This document shows, piece after piece, positions 51,001-61,990 of a stretch of 64,000 nt of DNA. A program made the position numbers and the translations under genes. The notes beneath the pieces were generated by a model. The model did not search any database. It was not told the DNA's origin and was given only the letters and a program-made list of their open reading frames with translations. Source of the DNA: Liquidambar formosana (Eukaryota > Streptophyta > Magnoliopsida > Saxifragales > Altingiaceae); the NCBI GenBank assembly GCA_039720395.1, contig CM077832.1, forward strand, positions 25,755,607-25,819,606, given 5' to 3'. Position 1 is the first letter of the stretch. Each line of letters begins with the position of its first letter.

Positions 51001-52604
51001 TGATTCTGTAGAGATTTTATGTATTGGTGTTCTTCTCTTTGTAGTCACACAACACTGAATATATTTGGCGAACATATTCTTTTGATTTTCATAATTCTGT
51101 AAACTATGTGTGGGTAACACATGTTACATGCCTATAACAGGATCCCAAGGAACTCAGAGTGTTGACACATTGTCTGTGAGAACCAGGTATCAACCTTTTA
51201 TTTATTTTATTTTCTGTTAAGAAAAATCCTCTCAGTTACTTAACATGTTTTACTACCTTCATGGGCAAACAGGGCTGTGGCTCAATATTTAAAAAAACGT
51301 TCCCCTATTACCCAAATCTCAGAAGACCTATCTGGAGATCTCAGCTTAAACCATATTTTAGAAGGAAAATTAAGAAAGTTATGTGCTCGGATGTTCTTTG
51401 AAACGCTGGTGAGTCTCTGAAACCTTTCTAATTGCACAGCTCATCAGATATTTTTAACCTATGTTTTTTTATATGGAAAATGAACTAAGGAAATGAAGTG
51501 GATTTTTTTTTCCTTTTTTTTTTTTTGGGGGGGTGGGGACGGGGGGGGGGGGTTCTGTGGCAACTGGCAAGTGTGATTATGACTTATGAGTACTTTTTGT
51601 ATGCAATATCCTTAAAGTACTTGAAAAATTTATGATGAACGAGATGTGCGTAAGCAGCCCATTTCTTGGAAAGTTGTATCTAAAAGAATCCACTTTCATC
51701 GCTGAGAATTATTTAATATGTAATCAGATGGGATCCAATTGATCATGTCATTAATGAAATATTTAATTTCTTGTGTTGCAGACATGAAAGAAAATTTTTT
51801 AGGGCATCAAGAAGTTGTTTTGCGACTTCTTTCAGGGCTGGTGCTATAGTTGCTCTATTTTTAGTTTTCTGCACTCCACTTTCATGTATTTATAAGGTTC
51901 CATCATGTCCATGTACTCACAGTGTGAAATGAAAGAAGCTAAAAGTGAAGTGCCAGTAGTACTGCTCTTTATTTTAACCATCAACTTTGTTTAGTTGTCT
52001 TGGTTTTTTTTTTTTTTTTTTTTTTTTTTTTGAAATTATAAAAGCATAGTTATTGGGGTCAAGTTTATCTTAGTTCATTGTAAATTTGTAATTATATTTT
52101 ACTCCAATCCCACTGTTGCTTCTGCTATTGATGTTGAGCCACTAGTGAGTAGTGACCTTTAAAACTTTCCCAGTGAGTACAGCAAATGGAAGTAGTTTAG
52201 ATTTAAATACACTGTAAAGTAAAGTTGCACTTTCCAGGTTCTCTCTTAATTTATTTCTGCTAGGTATTTTATTTCTTCTCAGATTAGATCTGCAATGCAG
52301 ATATCTAGCTATAGTTTTCCATCTAGTTGTCCTCACAATGTTGCTATCAAAGCATTTTCTGTGTTGAAAACTCATTAGGTCATTGGGTCATCTGGGTTGT
52401 CTGTGTGATGAAATAGCTCCCAGCAACCAATGCAACTTTAAGTAGCATCAACCAAAAGACTATATTTTGGGTGTTTTAATTAATATGATTGTCCATGTTC
52501 AATTGTAGGTCTTGAAGAGTTACGGACTAGTTGATGTACAACAAGAAGAACCTTATGGTGATATTACTTTGAAGTTGACTCCTACACTCAAGGCCCAGTT
52601 TTGA
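45091..52604 (+). CDS. RAD21: Sister chromatid cohesion protein, RAD21/SCC1 family
   Basis: Kleisin subunit that closes the SMC1-SMC3 cohesin ring; it acts on chromosomes and is cut by separase. Exons by splice sites and phase: 45091-45214, 47403-47664, 47750-47796, 47931-47980, 48085-48149, 48240-48353, (48466-48594), 48688-49055, 49161-49272, 49353-49489, 49582-50158, 50919-50958, 51141-51186, 51273-51408, 52509-52604. The N-terminal domain is residues 1 to about 125 (MFYSHTFLARKGPL, IALRMSGHLLLGVVRIYSKK); the middle has KSRKRKQLFDESTVLSNK and KALEDSHDLLRKRRNIPC; the C-terminal winged helix ends MFFETLVLKSYGLVDVQQEE..LKAQF. About 724 codons. Two defects are visible: the bracketed exon has an in-frame stop, and exon 49582-50158 contains a frameshift. 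Either the real transcript avoids them, the sequence has an error, or this is a recent pseudogene. Which SYN paralogue it is was not resolved. Confidence 0.92.
48240..48800 (+). repeat. Tandem triplicated exon in the cohesin gene
   Basis: Three copies of an exon core (DPGPSNQT..ERLNE) begin at 48240, 48466 and 48688. Copies 1 and 2 end with the same phase-2 donor (GAAGA|GTATGCC); copies 2 and 3 share the acceptor context (TTGATAG|TGTCCTC). Copy 3 continues into the longer ancestral-looking exon. Introns between them carry a T-run in the first gap. Confidence 0.9.
48466..48594 (+). pseudogene. Middle copy of the repeated exon, with in-frame stop
   Basis: 129 bp, a multiple of three. In the phase set by its neighbours it reads DVLA then TGA (48476-48478) then LQVDGSGGFQDPGP. 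Copy 3 has CATCGAGTC at the same place. Skipping it keeps the frame from exon 48240-48353 to exon 48688-49055. Confidence 0.8.
49671..49919 (+). repeat. Internal tandem duplication with frameshift in exon 11
   Basis: Copy 1 (49671-49786) and copy 2 (49787-49919) both encode VA(Q/H)SR(A/D)PVPDLD..EADASS..NVLP. Copy 1 lacks 25 bases after PVPDLD and has 6 extra bases (AGTAGC), a net change of 19, so the frame entering from upstream is lost. Copy 2 is in the frame used downstream. Confidence 0.85.
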
Positions 52605-52710
52605 GGTTATACGCTATTTAAAATGCTTGGCTGGCGGTCATGTATATAGGTGAGAATCTAACTGGCTCATTAAAGAGCATTGCAAGTATTTTTCAACTGA
52701 CACACAAGTA

Positions 52711-52729
52711 CACGCGCGCGCGCGCGCGT
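52711..52729. repeat. (CG)n tract in the cohesin 3' flank
   Basis: Alternating C/G run flanked by CA and TG, about 110 bp after the stop codon; a candidate Z-DNA former. Confidence 0.85.
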
Positions 52730-52999
52730 GTAGCGTATAACCTCTATTTGACGTGCTTTCATGGCCAGTCACCTGATTAATGTGACGAACCTATATTTAT
52801 TATTATCTTTATTATTTTCATAATTTGGGTCTAGTTGTCTGATCTTGAAGACTACTAGCATTGATATCCATGCTTGAAATGCTGGAAAATTTGGGTGTAT
52901 CATTTTATAATCAATTTGAATAGTAACTAGGAATAGCAAAATGAATACTATTAAAAAGTGCAGGCTGCTAAAATTTGGCTGCAAGTACAGCAATTCAGA

Positions 53000-53181
53000 T
53001 GTGGTTAGGTGCACAGTCACGGGTTTGATTCCCTGCTAGGACAACCCAAGATTTAAGTGGGGGGTTGTGGCAGTAGGTTGCTGCGCTAGTCTCCCCAGGG
53101 GTTTAGGTTCCATGGGTGGATCCAAAAGCCCTGCTGTGGGATGGTTCCACTATTATAAAAATAATAATAATAATAATAAAG
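53000..53181 (+). mobile_element. 5'-truncated tRNA-derived SINE
   Basis: Has a B-box-like GGGTTTGATTCCC and the body shared with 63390-63606 (CAACCCAAGATTTAAGTGGG, TGCGCTAGTCTCC), ending in an AAT-rich tail. Flanked by 13-bp copies differing at one base (ACAGCAATTCAGA at 52987-52999, ACAACAATTCAGA at 53183-53195). The A box is missing. Confidence 0.8.
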
Positions 53182-53195
53182 CACAACAATTCAGA

Positions 53196-55460
53196 CTCCA
53201 TGGATTTATTATTTATTTTTAAATATTAACTCAAGGCTATAGTATAAACTTTTGCCATGGAATTTTTCAGTTTGTCCTATTTTCAGCAGGCAGGATGCAT
53301 TGCTGTACTTTGAAACTGTGTAGTCTTTTGTAATATACTCTACAATCCAAAATTTCCAAAATACAAGTATGTGCTAGGGTTTTTATATTTTAAATTTTGT
53401 TTGACATCAGGTTGATTTGAACTCTGGTCAGCCACTCCGTAGTGGTTAAAAGTTACCCCTTAATAGTGTAGGACGTCTTAACTTCTAGTTGTCTTGTTTT
53501 TCAGAGGGTGTGGTAGCTTTTGCTTGAGAATCAAATGCTTGCACACATCTCGGAGTTTGTGTGGGTTCTTTAAAGAATTTTTGTGTGTTGCTAACTATTA
53601 GAAAATTTCCCTGTTTAATGTGGAGGTGAACATAGTTTTCTGGTTTATGAAACACAGTTGGGTCTGTACAGCAGTGCGAACACACATACTGTAACATTAT
53701 GAAGATGCATAGTATATGTTGTGCTTTTAGGTGTTGCTACAAGTGATGATAAATTATTGAAGTCAACAGCTGCTCCCCCTGGTTCTCCCTCTTTCTGCTA
53801 ATTAGTAGAGGTAGTAGCCATCTTGTAAGCATAAAGGAAATTGGTTTGGGTGCTCTTTTTGTACTTATTTATTTGGTGAAGTGGAGATGTGGGCATGTGG
53901 CTTGAGGGGGAATTTTGCTTATATTTTGTTCCATAGTTTTCATTTGTTGCCTTTTGCCCTTGTGGCTTTGCAATTATAAATGTTATTTTATCTACTTCAT
54001 TAACTTTAGAGAAGGATACTTGCTGTGCAACTGCATGGTGCTAATTTTTGCCTGCATAAGAGATTATGTGTGCATTAATGGTTAAAGTTTTACACCCTAT
54101 TTTGGAGGCCTTAATTTTCTGTCTTTTCTTTTATTTACTTTATCCATGTGGGGGTTGTTTTTGTTTTGGCAAATGCTAAATGTCCCAATTGTCACATGTG
54201 GTGGGACTCACATGGGTCTCACAAAGTGAGATCCTCATCTCATGTGAAAGAGTGGACATGTAGTCTCACTCATATGTATTTCTGAACGAGCACTAATTGT
54301 TAACTAGATATTTAGTGGGTTAGTAGGTTGAAGATGGGTCTCGGGAGATTTGAACTTGGGGTTATATACGACGTCCACTTACTTTTGCATCTGACCTAGG
54401 TAGCATCTTTGATGAGCAATAGCTTAATTAACAGAAATAATAAATGAACAAAGCACAAGGACTTCTTTAGCTGTATATGCCTCTTTCCCATAAGCAAGCT
54501 GTATTCATAAGCATAACCTTTCTACACCTTTGTCTACAACTTATAGTGTACCAATTGAAGTTGATATACATCTACATCCAACAGCATTAACTGTTTTCTT
54601 ATGATTTTGTTTGCCTTTGATACTTTTGGGTCATCAAAAACTTGAGTATTCCGAACTCTCAAATAAACACAATTTTCCAATTTTTGAAGTTCATACTGTT
54701 TAAATATTTGGTCGTCAGATTTCTGAACTGAAGGCTAAGATGGAAGAGTGTTTCATTGAGCAATTAGAGTAGAAAGTAAAAAGAAACTTTGGCTGGCCTT
54801 CCCCAATGATGTGTTTCACCACTTGGTACTCGCGTTTTAAAACCAAATGACTATTGCTTTGGCTTTAAATCGTACAGAACCCTTTGGCATCATTCAGGAT
54901 GGGCAATCTTGGGCGGTCCTTTCCATGAGGTTCATAATACCATCCAGGGCTTAAATTTACAAGAAAGTTAACAAAGCAACTGAGAAGAGATTAACTGGAA
55001 ATTATAACTTCGTCTATGAGCCATTAGTGTCGTTGGTTTGGGAGAACTCCCAAAGCAAAATGTTGATTCTAATCATTATATAGGCTATAGAAGCTCAATA
55101 ACTCAGGGAAACACCAAGTACTGAGGTTTCTCCTTCCTCACTAAATGAACTGTCATCAAAACTCAAAAAGACAGAATGCCACGATCGCTATGGTTAAGCA
55201 TGACCCTTTTTCATGTTTCCTTATTATCACCAAGAAATCAACACCTCTATTGATCCAAAATAAAAGTAAAAAGAAAAAGAAAAAAAGGAAAAGAAATTAA
55301 CACCTCTATCCATGTTTATAATTGCAATATTATTACATGCTTGAAGCATTATTTCAATGGCTAGTAAAGAGCATCATTTATTAACTGGTGTTAAGAGGAT
55401 GCAGAATAAACTGCTGAAAGTTAAAATAGAACCATCCTAAAAATGAGAAGCAATATGAAA
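53196..55460. other. Intergenic, no gene seen
   Basis: Between the cohesin and Clot genes. Repeated CTCACATGGGTCTCAC-type inverted phrases near 54190-54250 hint at a small MITE, but its borders are not clear. Confidence 0.45.
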
Positions 55461-58136
55461 TTATTTCCCAGCCACAAGGGCATCGATTTTGTGTTCGAGG
55501 TGGGCTTCATTGTCTTCAAGGCGACCTTTGACTGCCTCATTCTCCCAGCGGACTGATGTCGGCACTCCTTTCAGGTTGAACCTCGAGTCAACTCTCCACG
55601 GGTGCTGTGGATTTCTCCATGTGGGTCTATCTCCAACATAAGCTCTCAGAAGTGCCACATCATCTGATGATGCTTCCAGCTTTTTGTATATTACAGGCTC
55701 AGCTCTCACACAGCCTGAAAACAAGCGGATACAAGAACAATGATTTGCGCGTTGCAGAGAGTTGGAGGTAGGGGAAAAAAAGAAAAACAAAAAATCTTCA
55801 GCTCAAGGTGTAATGAATTTGTGCTTCTCCAACCAATTGTCTGAATGATAGTTGATTCAACAGATTGGGTTTAACTGTCCAATCTTCATATATTTACCAG
55901 GAAACCCAGAAGTAAAAAAAGGAAGCAAAGTTCTTCAATAATATGTATATATATCTAGTCACCAAAAAATATGTAAATAGATGGTTTTATATTCATAACG
56001 TCAGTAACAAACTTGCACAATGTATCCCTTCCTCACCCCACCCTTCAGAGTTTGAATCTACAGGTGTGTCCTTTCAGCGACTTTGTTTCCGTCCTCTTCT
56101 CTTTCCCCCCACGCTTTCTGAGTCTGCTTCACCTTTGGATGAGTCCTGTCCCATTGATTCACCCTGATTAGCCTATTATTTAGGCTCTATGTGTTTGGTT
56201 GCTTTTCAATCTCACGGCCCAGAGGATTTTGATCAGCCTAGGGCACTAACCATGTCGAACGACAGGCACTCAAGGACCTGGAAAATGATGGAAAACCCTA
56301 CCCGAGAGCGCTTATGTCATATGGGAGACTATGGCTGGAACCCTTACGGTTTCGATATCCCGTGGGAAAAATAAGAATGGCAGTCCAGTTAGAGTAAAGA
56401 AAAGATGGTAGTGGATAAGCGAGTGTCTAGCAGCAGGTTCATGGAAGAATGACTTCAGGTGACTAAAATGATGGCCAATGCCTTATCTCATATTTCTTCA
56501 GAAGGATACAAACTAAAAGTGGTCAAAAATATGGCAATTAGGCATGCAATTTTGATAAAATACTTCTCTTCCACATGCAGGCTTTCATTTCAGAGTCATT
56601 TTCAAGGATATAAACCAAATGTGAAAAGTAGCGTTTTCAAGAATAGACTCTCTTGAGACTTTACGGAAATACCTATCTCAAAAAAGAGAACCTACCTTTT
56701 CCTTTCATCCCTTTGTATTCATCACTAGTAGTCACTCTATCTCAAGAAAGATCCTGCAGAGAGAACCTACCTATTATCCCAGCCATGAAATGGTCAGATG
56801 ACGTGGCTAAAGGGATTAAGGGAGTCTCATGAAACCCTTTAGATTTTGTTCTTCTTTGTGTGGAACCAAGTCAAATAGATCCATGATTGTGAAACTCATC
56901 CTATTCAAGCAATGTATGATTCCAAAAAGTCGTACAAATTTTACAACAAGGCTAGACCAATGCAGTGAAAAAAAAAATCTTATTGTTTGATCATATCAAA
57001 CTTCATGCATCATGGCATCATGCATCATGCCATATCCCAATTACTCAAAAGTGGAACAGAACATTCTGGAGTTTCCTTCTGTTGTTGTCGTTTTAAAATT
57101 TTCAATAATTTCTCAGAGTTTCTTTCCTTTTCAATTTTAAGACGGCAAAAAAAAGATAAAAAAAAAGAAAGAAAAGAAAAAAAACCCCTCCTAGGAGTTG
57201 CTTCAACTTATTTAAGATCACCAATACTGAATTCTTAATAATTGCACGGGACAATTTGGCATGCATTCATTCCACATTGGGCAAAACTTTTCTACCCAAG
57301 AATGTTCCTCAAGTATACATCTTCTACGCAAATTTTTCAATTTTCATAAGATCTTCTTGACTGCTATTCAAAAAGTTCCACTATTGCAAATATATTGGAC
57401 CTTCTGAGTGAAGTCAAGATCCTGGGAGGCAGGTACCCAATATTTACTTCTCTAGTTCTATATTCTTTCAAATGCATGATTGTTGTTTGCAAGAAATGCC
57501 ACTACTTCTAGCTAGAGCTCCTATACCCATTCAGCAAATGCACAATGCATCAGCATTTTTTATAGATACACCGGAATGTGAGATGCTCACATTCCATATT
57601 ACTCCATAATATAACAACTTCAAAATAAATAACGAAATTTACCAAAATGCCCAAAAAAAAGAAGAAGAAATGCAATACACATAGTAACACTATAATCAAT
57701 AAAATTTCACAAAAATATTGAACGCCCAAAAAAGTATTGCATTGGAAAAGGAATATTTTCAAAGAAATTCTATCATGGGTACATGGTATATATTGTCAAT
57801 CTATCCTGTATATAACATCTATGAAGAAAGGAGGAGGAGATATGTCACAAAAATATCAAACACCCAAAAAATTTTGCACTAAAAAGAGAACGCTTTTAGA
57901 GAAATTCTATCATGGGTACAAGATATATACTGTTATTCTATCATGTATATTTTTTTTTAACAAATGAATAAAGAGGGGGAGATATGTATGCCAGGGCACC
58001 AGCTGAGAGATGTAGCAGGATCTTTGTTAGCCAAGAAGAGGATGAGATTGGCTTTGTTGTTCGGTGCTTCTGATCTGAACTTCTCGAATACCTGATCGAA
58101 GCTTGATACGGTCGCGTCCACCATCTTCAGAGGCAT
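55461..58136 (-). CDS. Thioredoxin-like protein Clot (TXNDC17 family)
   Basis: Two exons, 58136-57992 and 55714-55461 on the - strand, giving 132 residues, the usual length for plant Clot. Sequence features: MPLKMVDATVSSFDQVFEKF, NKANLILFLANKDPATSLSW, AEPVIYKKLE, RAYVGDRPTWRNPQHPWRVD, LKGVPTSVRW and a C-terminus ending DALVAGK. Clot proteins are small cytosolic thiol oxidoreductases related to thioredoxin. The active site here reads WCPGC because exon 1 ends in G and exon 2 begins GC; the family form is WCPDC. The intron begins GC (CCTG|GCATAC) and ends TTTTCAG. Length 2277 bp. A later in-frame Met (58124) could also start translation. Confidence 0.92.
57715..57960. repeat. Two-copy imperfect tandem repeat in the Clot intron
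   Basis: Copies of about 125 bp share AGAAATTCTATCATGGGTAC and AAAAATAT..AA(A/C)..CCCAAAAAA. On the gene strand the repeat lies just inside the intron, about 30 bp after the donor. Confidence 0.75.
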
Positions 58137-58139
58137 TTT

Positions 58140-58290
58140 GCTTCCAAACCCACGAATCCACCCAAACCCACCCACAATAAATGGGTTTGGGTAATGATAT
58201 TTTGTTAAATGGGTTGTTATTGGGTTACCCAAATCGAACCCAATTATAATTGGGCGGTTCCGGATTTACAACCAGACCCATCGGGACCCG
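58140..58290. repeat. CCCAAACCCA/TGGGTTTGGG foldback next to the Clot start
   Basis: CCAAACCCACGAATCC..CCCAAACCCACCCAC on the left and TGGGTTTGGG, TGGGTTGTTATTGGGT, AATTGGGCGG on the right form an imperfect hairpin. It lies immediately upstream of the Clot ATG, in its leader or promoter. Confidence 0.6.
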
Positions 58291-58315
58291 TTTAGAAAAA
58301 TAAGAAGCTGACTCG

Positions 58316-58338
58316 TTCGTTCGTTCGTTCGTTCGTTC
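58316..58338. repeat. (CGTT)n microsatellite
   Basis: Six units of CGTT between the Clot start and the divergent leader-like region. Confidence 0.85.
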
Positions 58339-58339
58339 C

Positions 58340-58561
58340 AGCTTCTCTGTTCGAGTTCTCTCTAGGGCTTGACTCAAGCCGCTTGAATCTCTCATTCTTC
58401 TGTCTGGCCGCTGTCTGGGTATACTCTAGGGCGGCTCCTTCTCGTTCGTTCTCATTGCTTTCTTAAGGATTTCTTCTTAATCACTTCCATTGTTCGAATC
58501 ATTCTCAAACCGTGAAGAGGAGGTAACAAGCCATCGGCGAGGAGTTTCGTCAGTTCCATCG
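58340..58561 (+). other. Possible divergent non-coding first exon
   Basis: C/T-rich, leader-like DNA ending in a consensus donor (CCATCG|GTAAGC) near 58561, pointing away from Clot. No coding exon could be linked to it, so it may be a leader of an unrecognised gene or a non-coding transcript. Confidence 0.25.
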
Positions 58562-59626
58562 GTAAGCTCCCCGTTTTTGTTTTTATTTTTGTTGGTGGAT
58601 AGATGACAAATCTCTTTGGACTGTGATTTTGAAATAAAGGAGAAAACCCCGTTTCGTAAAACCCAGTTTGGCTTTGGTGAAAAACCCACCTATTAAATCA
58701 AAATATCTTGATGTGTGGATTTCTTAGTTTGATTGAGGTTCTGGGTCATTTTAGTTTGATTGAGTGGGTGGAATTTGAAATTTTGATGTGATTTGATGGT
58801 GGCATGTGCAAGTGATTTTAAATTTATTATATGCCTACCAGCTGTTTGGTGAAAATCCATATTGAGTTTTCAATATCCATGTGTATTCTGAGCCAACTGT
58901 TTGAATTGCAGGCTTTTATCTACCTTGTAATGTTATTGTTCTTGCTTGATTGGTTTTCTTTCGTTATACTGTTCTCAGTAGATTATCTCCAGCAATTTCG
59001 TTATACTGTTCCCTTTTTGAAGTCATTTTGTGTGTTTTTTTAGAGTCTTGATTGGATGATATCAAACGTACCCAAATCTTGGTTTCTTCTTGTTTTTTTC
59101 TTATTTTTCTTGGAGAGAGTAGACTGTTGAAGAATGAATTCTATAGGCGTCCTGGTTGTTTGGATAAGGCTTGTTGAGTTGAGTTATGAAAGTGAAGTTG
59201 AAATGCTTTAAAATTTAAGGAATTTTGGTGGTGATTCTATGAATTTGGGAAATGTAGATGCTGGAAATACCCATTTGGACATCTTTATTTAATATATGCA
59301 TGGGTCACTTACAATTTACTCCACTAGTTGGATATTTCCTAAATCTCACCAATTGTCTTTTCACACCAATTGTCTTGGATAATGCCTGGGTCACACTTAT
59401 ATTTCTTTACTCCAGCTGATAGCCTAGGTTGATATTAGGTGGCATTTGTACCATAATGGAGTTTAAGTCTCACACTTGCCTGCTGTTTTACTTGAAGTTT
59501 GTTCAAGTTTCTATTATTGATTGGCGAACTGAACCATCTGGTTGACACTTTGGAGTCTATCTGACAATATGTAAACCATCTGGTAGAACTGAACCATCTG
59601 GTTGACACTTTGGATCTAAGCTTGTT

Positions 59627-59686
59627 TTAACTGATTCAGCTAAGGGCATGAAGGCAGCATTTCAAAAAGCTGAAGAGATTTTGAAT
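59627..59686 (+). pseudogene. Cysteine synthase (OASTL) exon relic
   Basis: Twenty open codons reading LTDSAKGMKAAFQKAEEILN, close to the LTDPAKGMKGAVQKAEEIL stretch of plant O-acetylserine (thiol) lyases. The enzyme joins O-acetylserine and sulfide to make cysteine. After this stretch the frame runs into unrelated sequence and a stop near 59750. No neighbouring OASTL exons are visible. Confidence 0.6.
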
Positions 59687-60451
59687 GCGCTTGTGCACAG
59701 CTCGTTTCCCTTCTATCTGAACAAGCAAGCTGACATTCAAGAATGCTCCTGATTTTTTTATTTTTTGGTTGCAATTAGTTTCAACTAGTTGGCTGTAAAT
59801 TCCAATTTGAAAAGAACGTAATTTGAGAACTTTTGAAGGGGTGGAGAGGAATGTGGTGGAGCTTAAGTCCATTTTGATTAAATACCTTTTTTGGTGGTTT
59901 TGTAGTCTTAACAGTGGCTGTAAATTTTTTTTTCTGACTTTTATTGATTCTCTTAAATTATAGTTAGGTTTGGGGGTTTTATGTTCCCCTCTTTTGTTGG
60001 TCCATTGATTGTGTTTGAGGGTGGCCAAGCTTTTCACTTGTATATGTCTTACGTATGAGGGTTAAGTCCTTTTGATTAGTTGCAATATAAATCATTACAT
60101 TATCCCCAAAAAAAAAAAATGTTTCAACTAGATTTGGATTTTTTTTTGTTCAATTTACGTTGAAAATCTGAAGCTTAGCTAACGCTTTGATGATGGTGTT
60201 TTGGAAGAAGAGAGACGGGCAAAAAAAAAAAAAAGGTTCCTTAGTTACCATGATTTTTTTTGAAAATGTGCAATCAGATATTAACATGTTTGAGCAACAT
60301 AAATGTCAACTTGAGGTCAGTTTCAACACTTAGTAGTTATATTTGAATCGGGTTTAATTCTGGGGTGGGAGAGAGTGAGAGAGAGAGCACGCGCGAAAAA
60401 AAAAAAAATATAAATAAAATAAAATAAATAACTAACTAACTAACTAGTGCA

Positions 60452-60680
60452 CAAAACGGGTCGGGTCGGGTCGGAAAACGGGTTGGGTCATAATGTGGAT
60501 TGGGTTTGCATTTGGGTTGGGTCATAATTGGGTCGGTTGCGGGTTGACAGTAATTGGGTTGGGCATAACCCAACCATTAATAGCACAAATCATATAACCC
60601 ATTAATGACCCAATCCAAACCCAACCCAACCCATTTATGCCTCAACCCAAACCGCCCAACCCGCCCAATTGCCAGGCCTA
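60452..60680. repeat. GGGTTGGGT-rich foldback
   Basis: Left arm has repeated GGGTCGGGTCGGGTCGG and TTGGGTTGGGTCATAA; right arm has the complements (CCAAACCCAACCCAACCC, CCGCCCAACCCGCCC). A loop of about 30 bp lies near 60570-60590. MITE-like, with no coding capacity. Confidence 0.65.
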
Positions 60681-60847
60681 TTTGTAACCCTTAACTGCAA
60701 ATTATGTGATGGACTGAAAACCCGTTTAGTATAACCAACAGAATTATGTATTATTATTATTATTATTATTTAAGGGGAATTTCCAGAAATTGGGTATTTG
60801 TTTTCCCTTTCAGAAATTGGGAATTTCAGATTCTTGCCCTTACGGTG

Positions 60848-61712
60848 TGTGTGGGATATTTATGACCAGCGAATGAGACCACGACACGTGTATCTCCTCG
60901 GTAATGTGATCGGGTAATTCTTTGCCCTCGGTTGCTTCGGACTGTCCTCGGGCAAGCATGCCCTCGGGCCACCTAAGCCCTCTGGCAAGCACGCCCTCGG
61001 GCCACCTGAGCCCTCGGGCCTTTATATCCTCGGTTCGTGCCACCTTTGGGCAAGCATGCTCTCGGTCAAATGAACTCTTTTGGGCCACACGAGCGTAAGT
61101 CTCACACGAGCACCGAATTTGTCCTACTTCCCAGATCCGACAAGGAAAATCCGGCCGGGGTCAGAGCACGCCCCCGGAAACTGAGTCAGGGCAACAGCTG
61201 TCGACGATCAGGCCTGTAGCCCCAAAATATCCACGATCTGGTCTAAAACCCCTATCTAACCATGGTTAGCTCGGAACCCTAAATTGACCATGGTCAAGTC
61301 AGAACACTAGCCCAATCTAGAATCTATCCTTTGCCTATAAAAGGAGCATTATTCACGTAAAAAAGGGTAAGTTCCCTTGACACAAAACCCTAGAGATTCT
61401 CCTCTTCTTTTTGCTCTCTTTCTCTCGACACTGACATTGACTTGAGCGTCGGAGGGTTTTAGACCGGGAAACCCCCAGTCTCCCTTGACGATCCTCTTTG
61501 TTTTCAGGTCACTATTCATCGCGACACCTAGCTCTTCTGTTCGTCGGGCTACCAAGCGCTACTATTCATTGGAGAAACCAAGTTCCATTGTTCATCGGGG
61601 AGTTATCCTAGCCTCTATAACTCTCTCTCGGGCCGTCGCCACGCAACTCTCCGGATCTCCGATCCATCTTCCTTGTAGCGCTCCGCCAACTGTCCGGATT
61701 TTTCCCCGTACA
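60848..61712 (+). mobile_element. Solo LTR, 865 bp
   Basis: TGTGTGGGATATT..CCCCGTACA flanked by CGGTG at 60843-60847 and 61713-61717. A TATA box CCTATAAAAGG lies at 61335. The sequence after it (GACTTGAGCGTCGGAGGG) is familiar from plant Gypsy LTRs. The U3 part holds a minisatellite of about 33 bp at 60952-61065. Confidence 0.88.
60952..61065. repeat. ~33-bp minisatellite in the LTR
   Basis: Three to four imperfect units of the form GGCAAGCAYGCCCTCGGGCC then ACCTRAGCCCTC. Confidence 0.75.
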
Positions 61713-61990
61713 CGGTGTCTTGTGTATTCATTCTTGTTGCCTTGTGTTGATTTTAAGGTGTCTTGTATATTGGGAATTCCAGAAATTTTCTCTTTAATAT
61801 CTGCTGCTTGTGTTGATTTTACATGGTTTTTGTTTTTGGTTTTTTTCTTTCTTGGGAACAGTTCAAGTGTGTAGCAACATTGTCTTCTCCCTCAGAAATT
61901 CCTGCACAATATTTCGAGGCCATTAAAGAATAAGCATGCACGAGATTTCCCAAAGAATTTGATTCTGAAGTCTAAACTCATGCGAAATCA

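Noticed and set aside
53732..53800. Possible terminal exon reading GVATSDDKLLKS..PGSPSFC after an acceptor-like site
   Set aside because: No upstream exon could be joined to it and the cohesin frame already ends at 52604.
56189..56374. 61-codon open frame in the Clot intron
   Set aside because: No family match that I recognise and no splice context.
59636..60037. 133-codon open frame on the - strand
   Set aside because: Basic, low-complexity composition, no domain, and it overlaps the complement of the cysteine-synthase relic.
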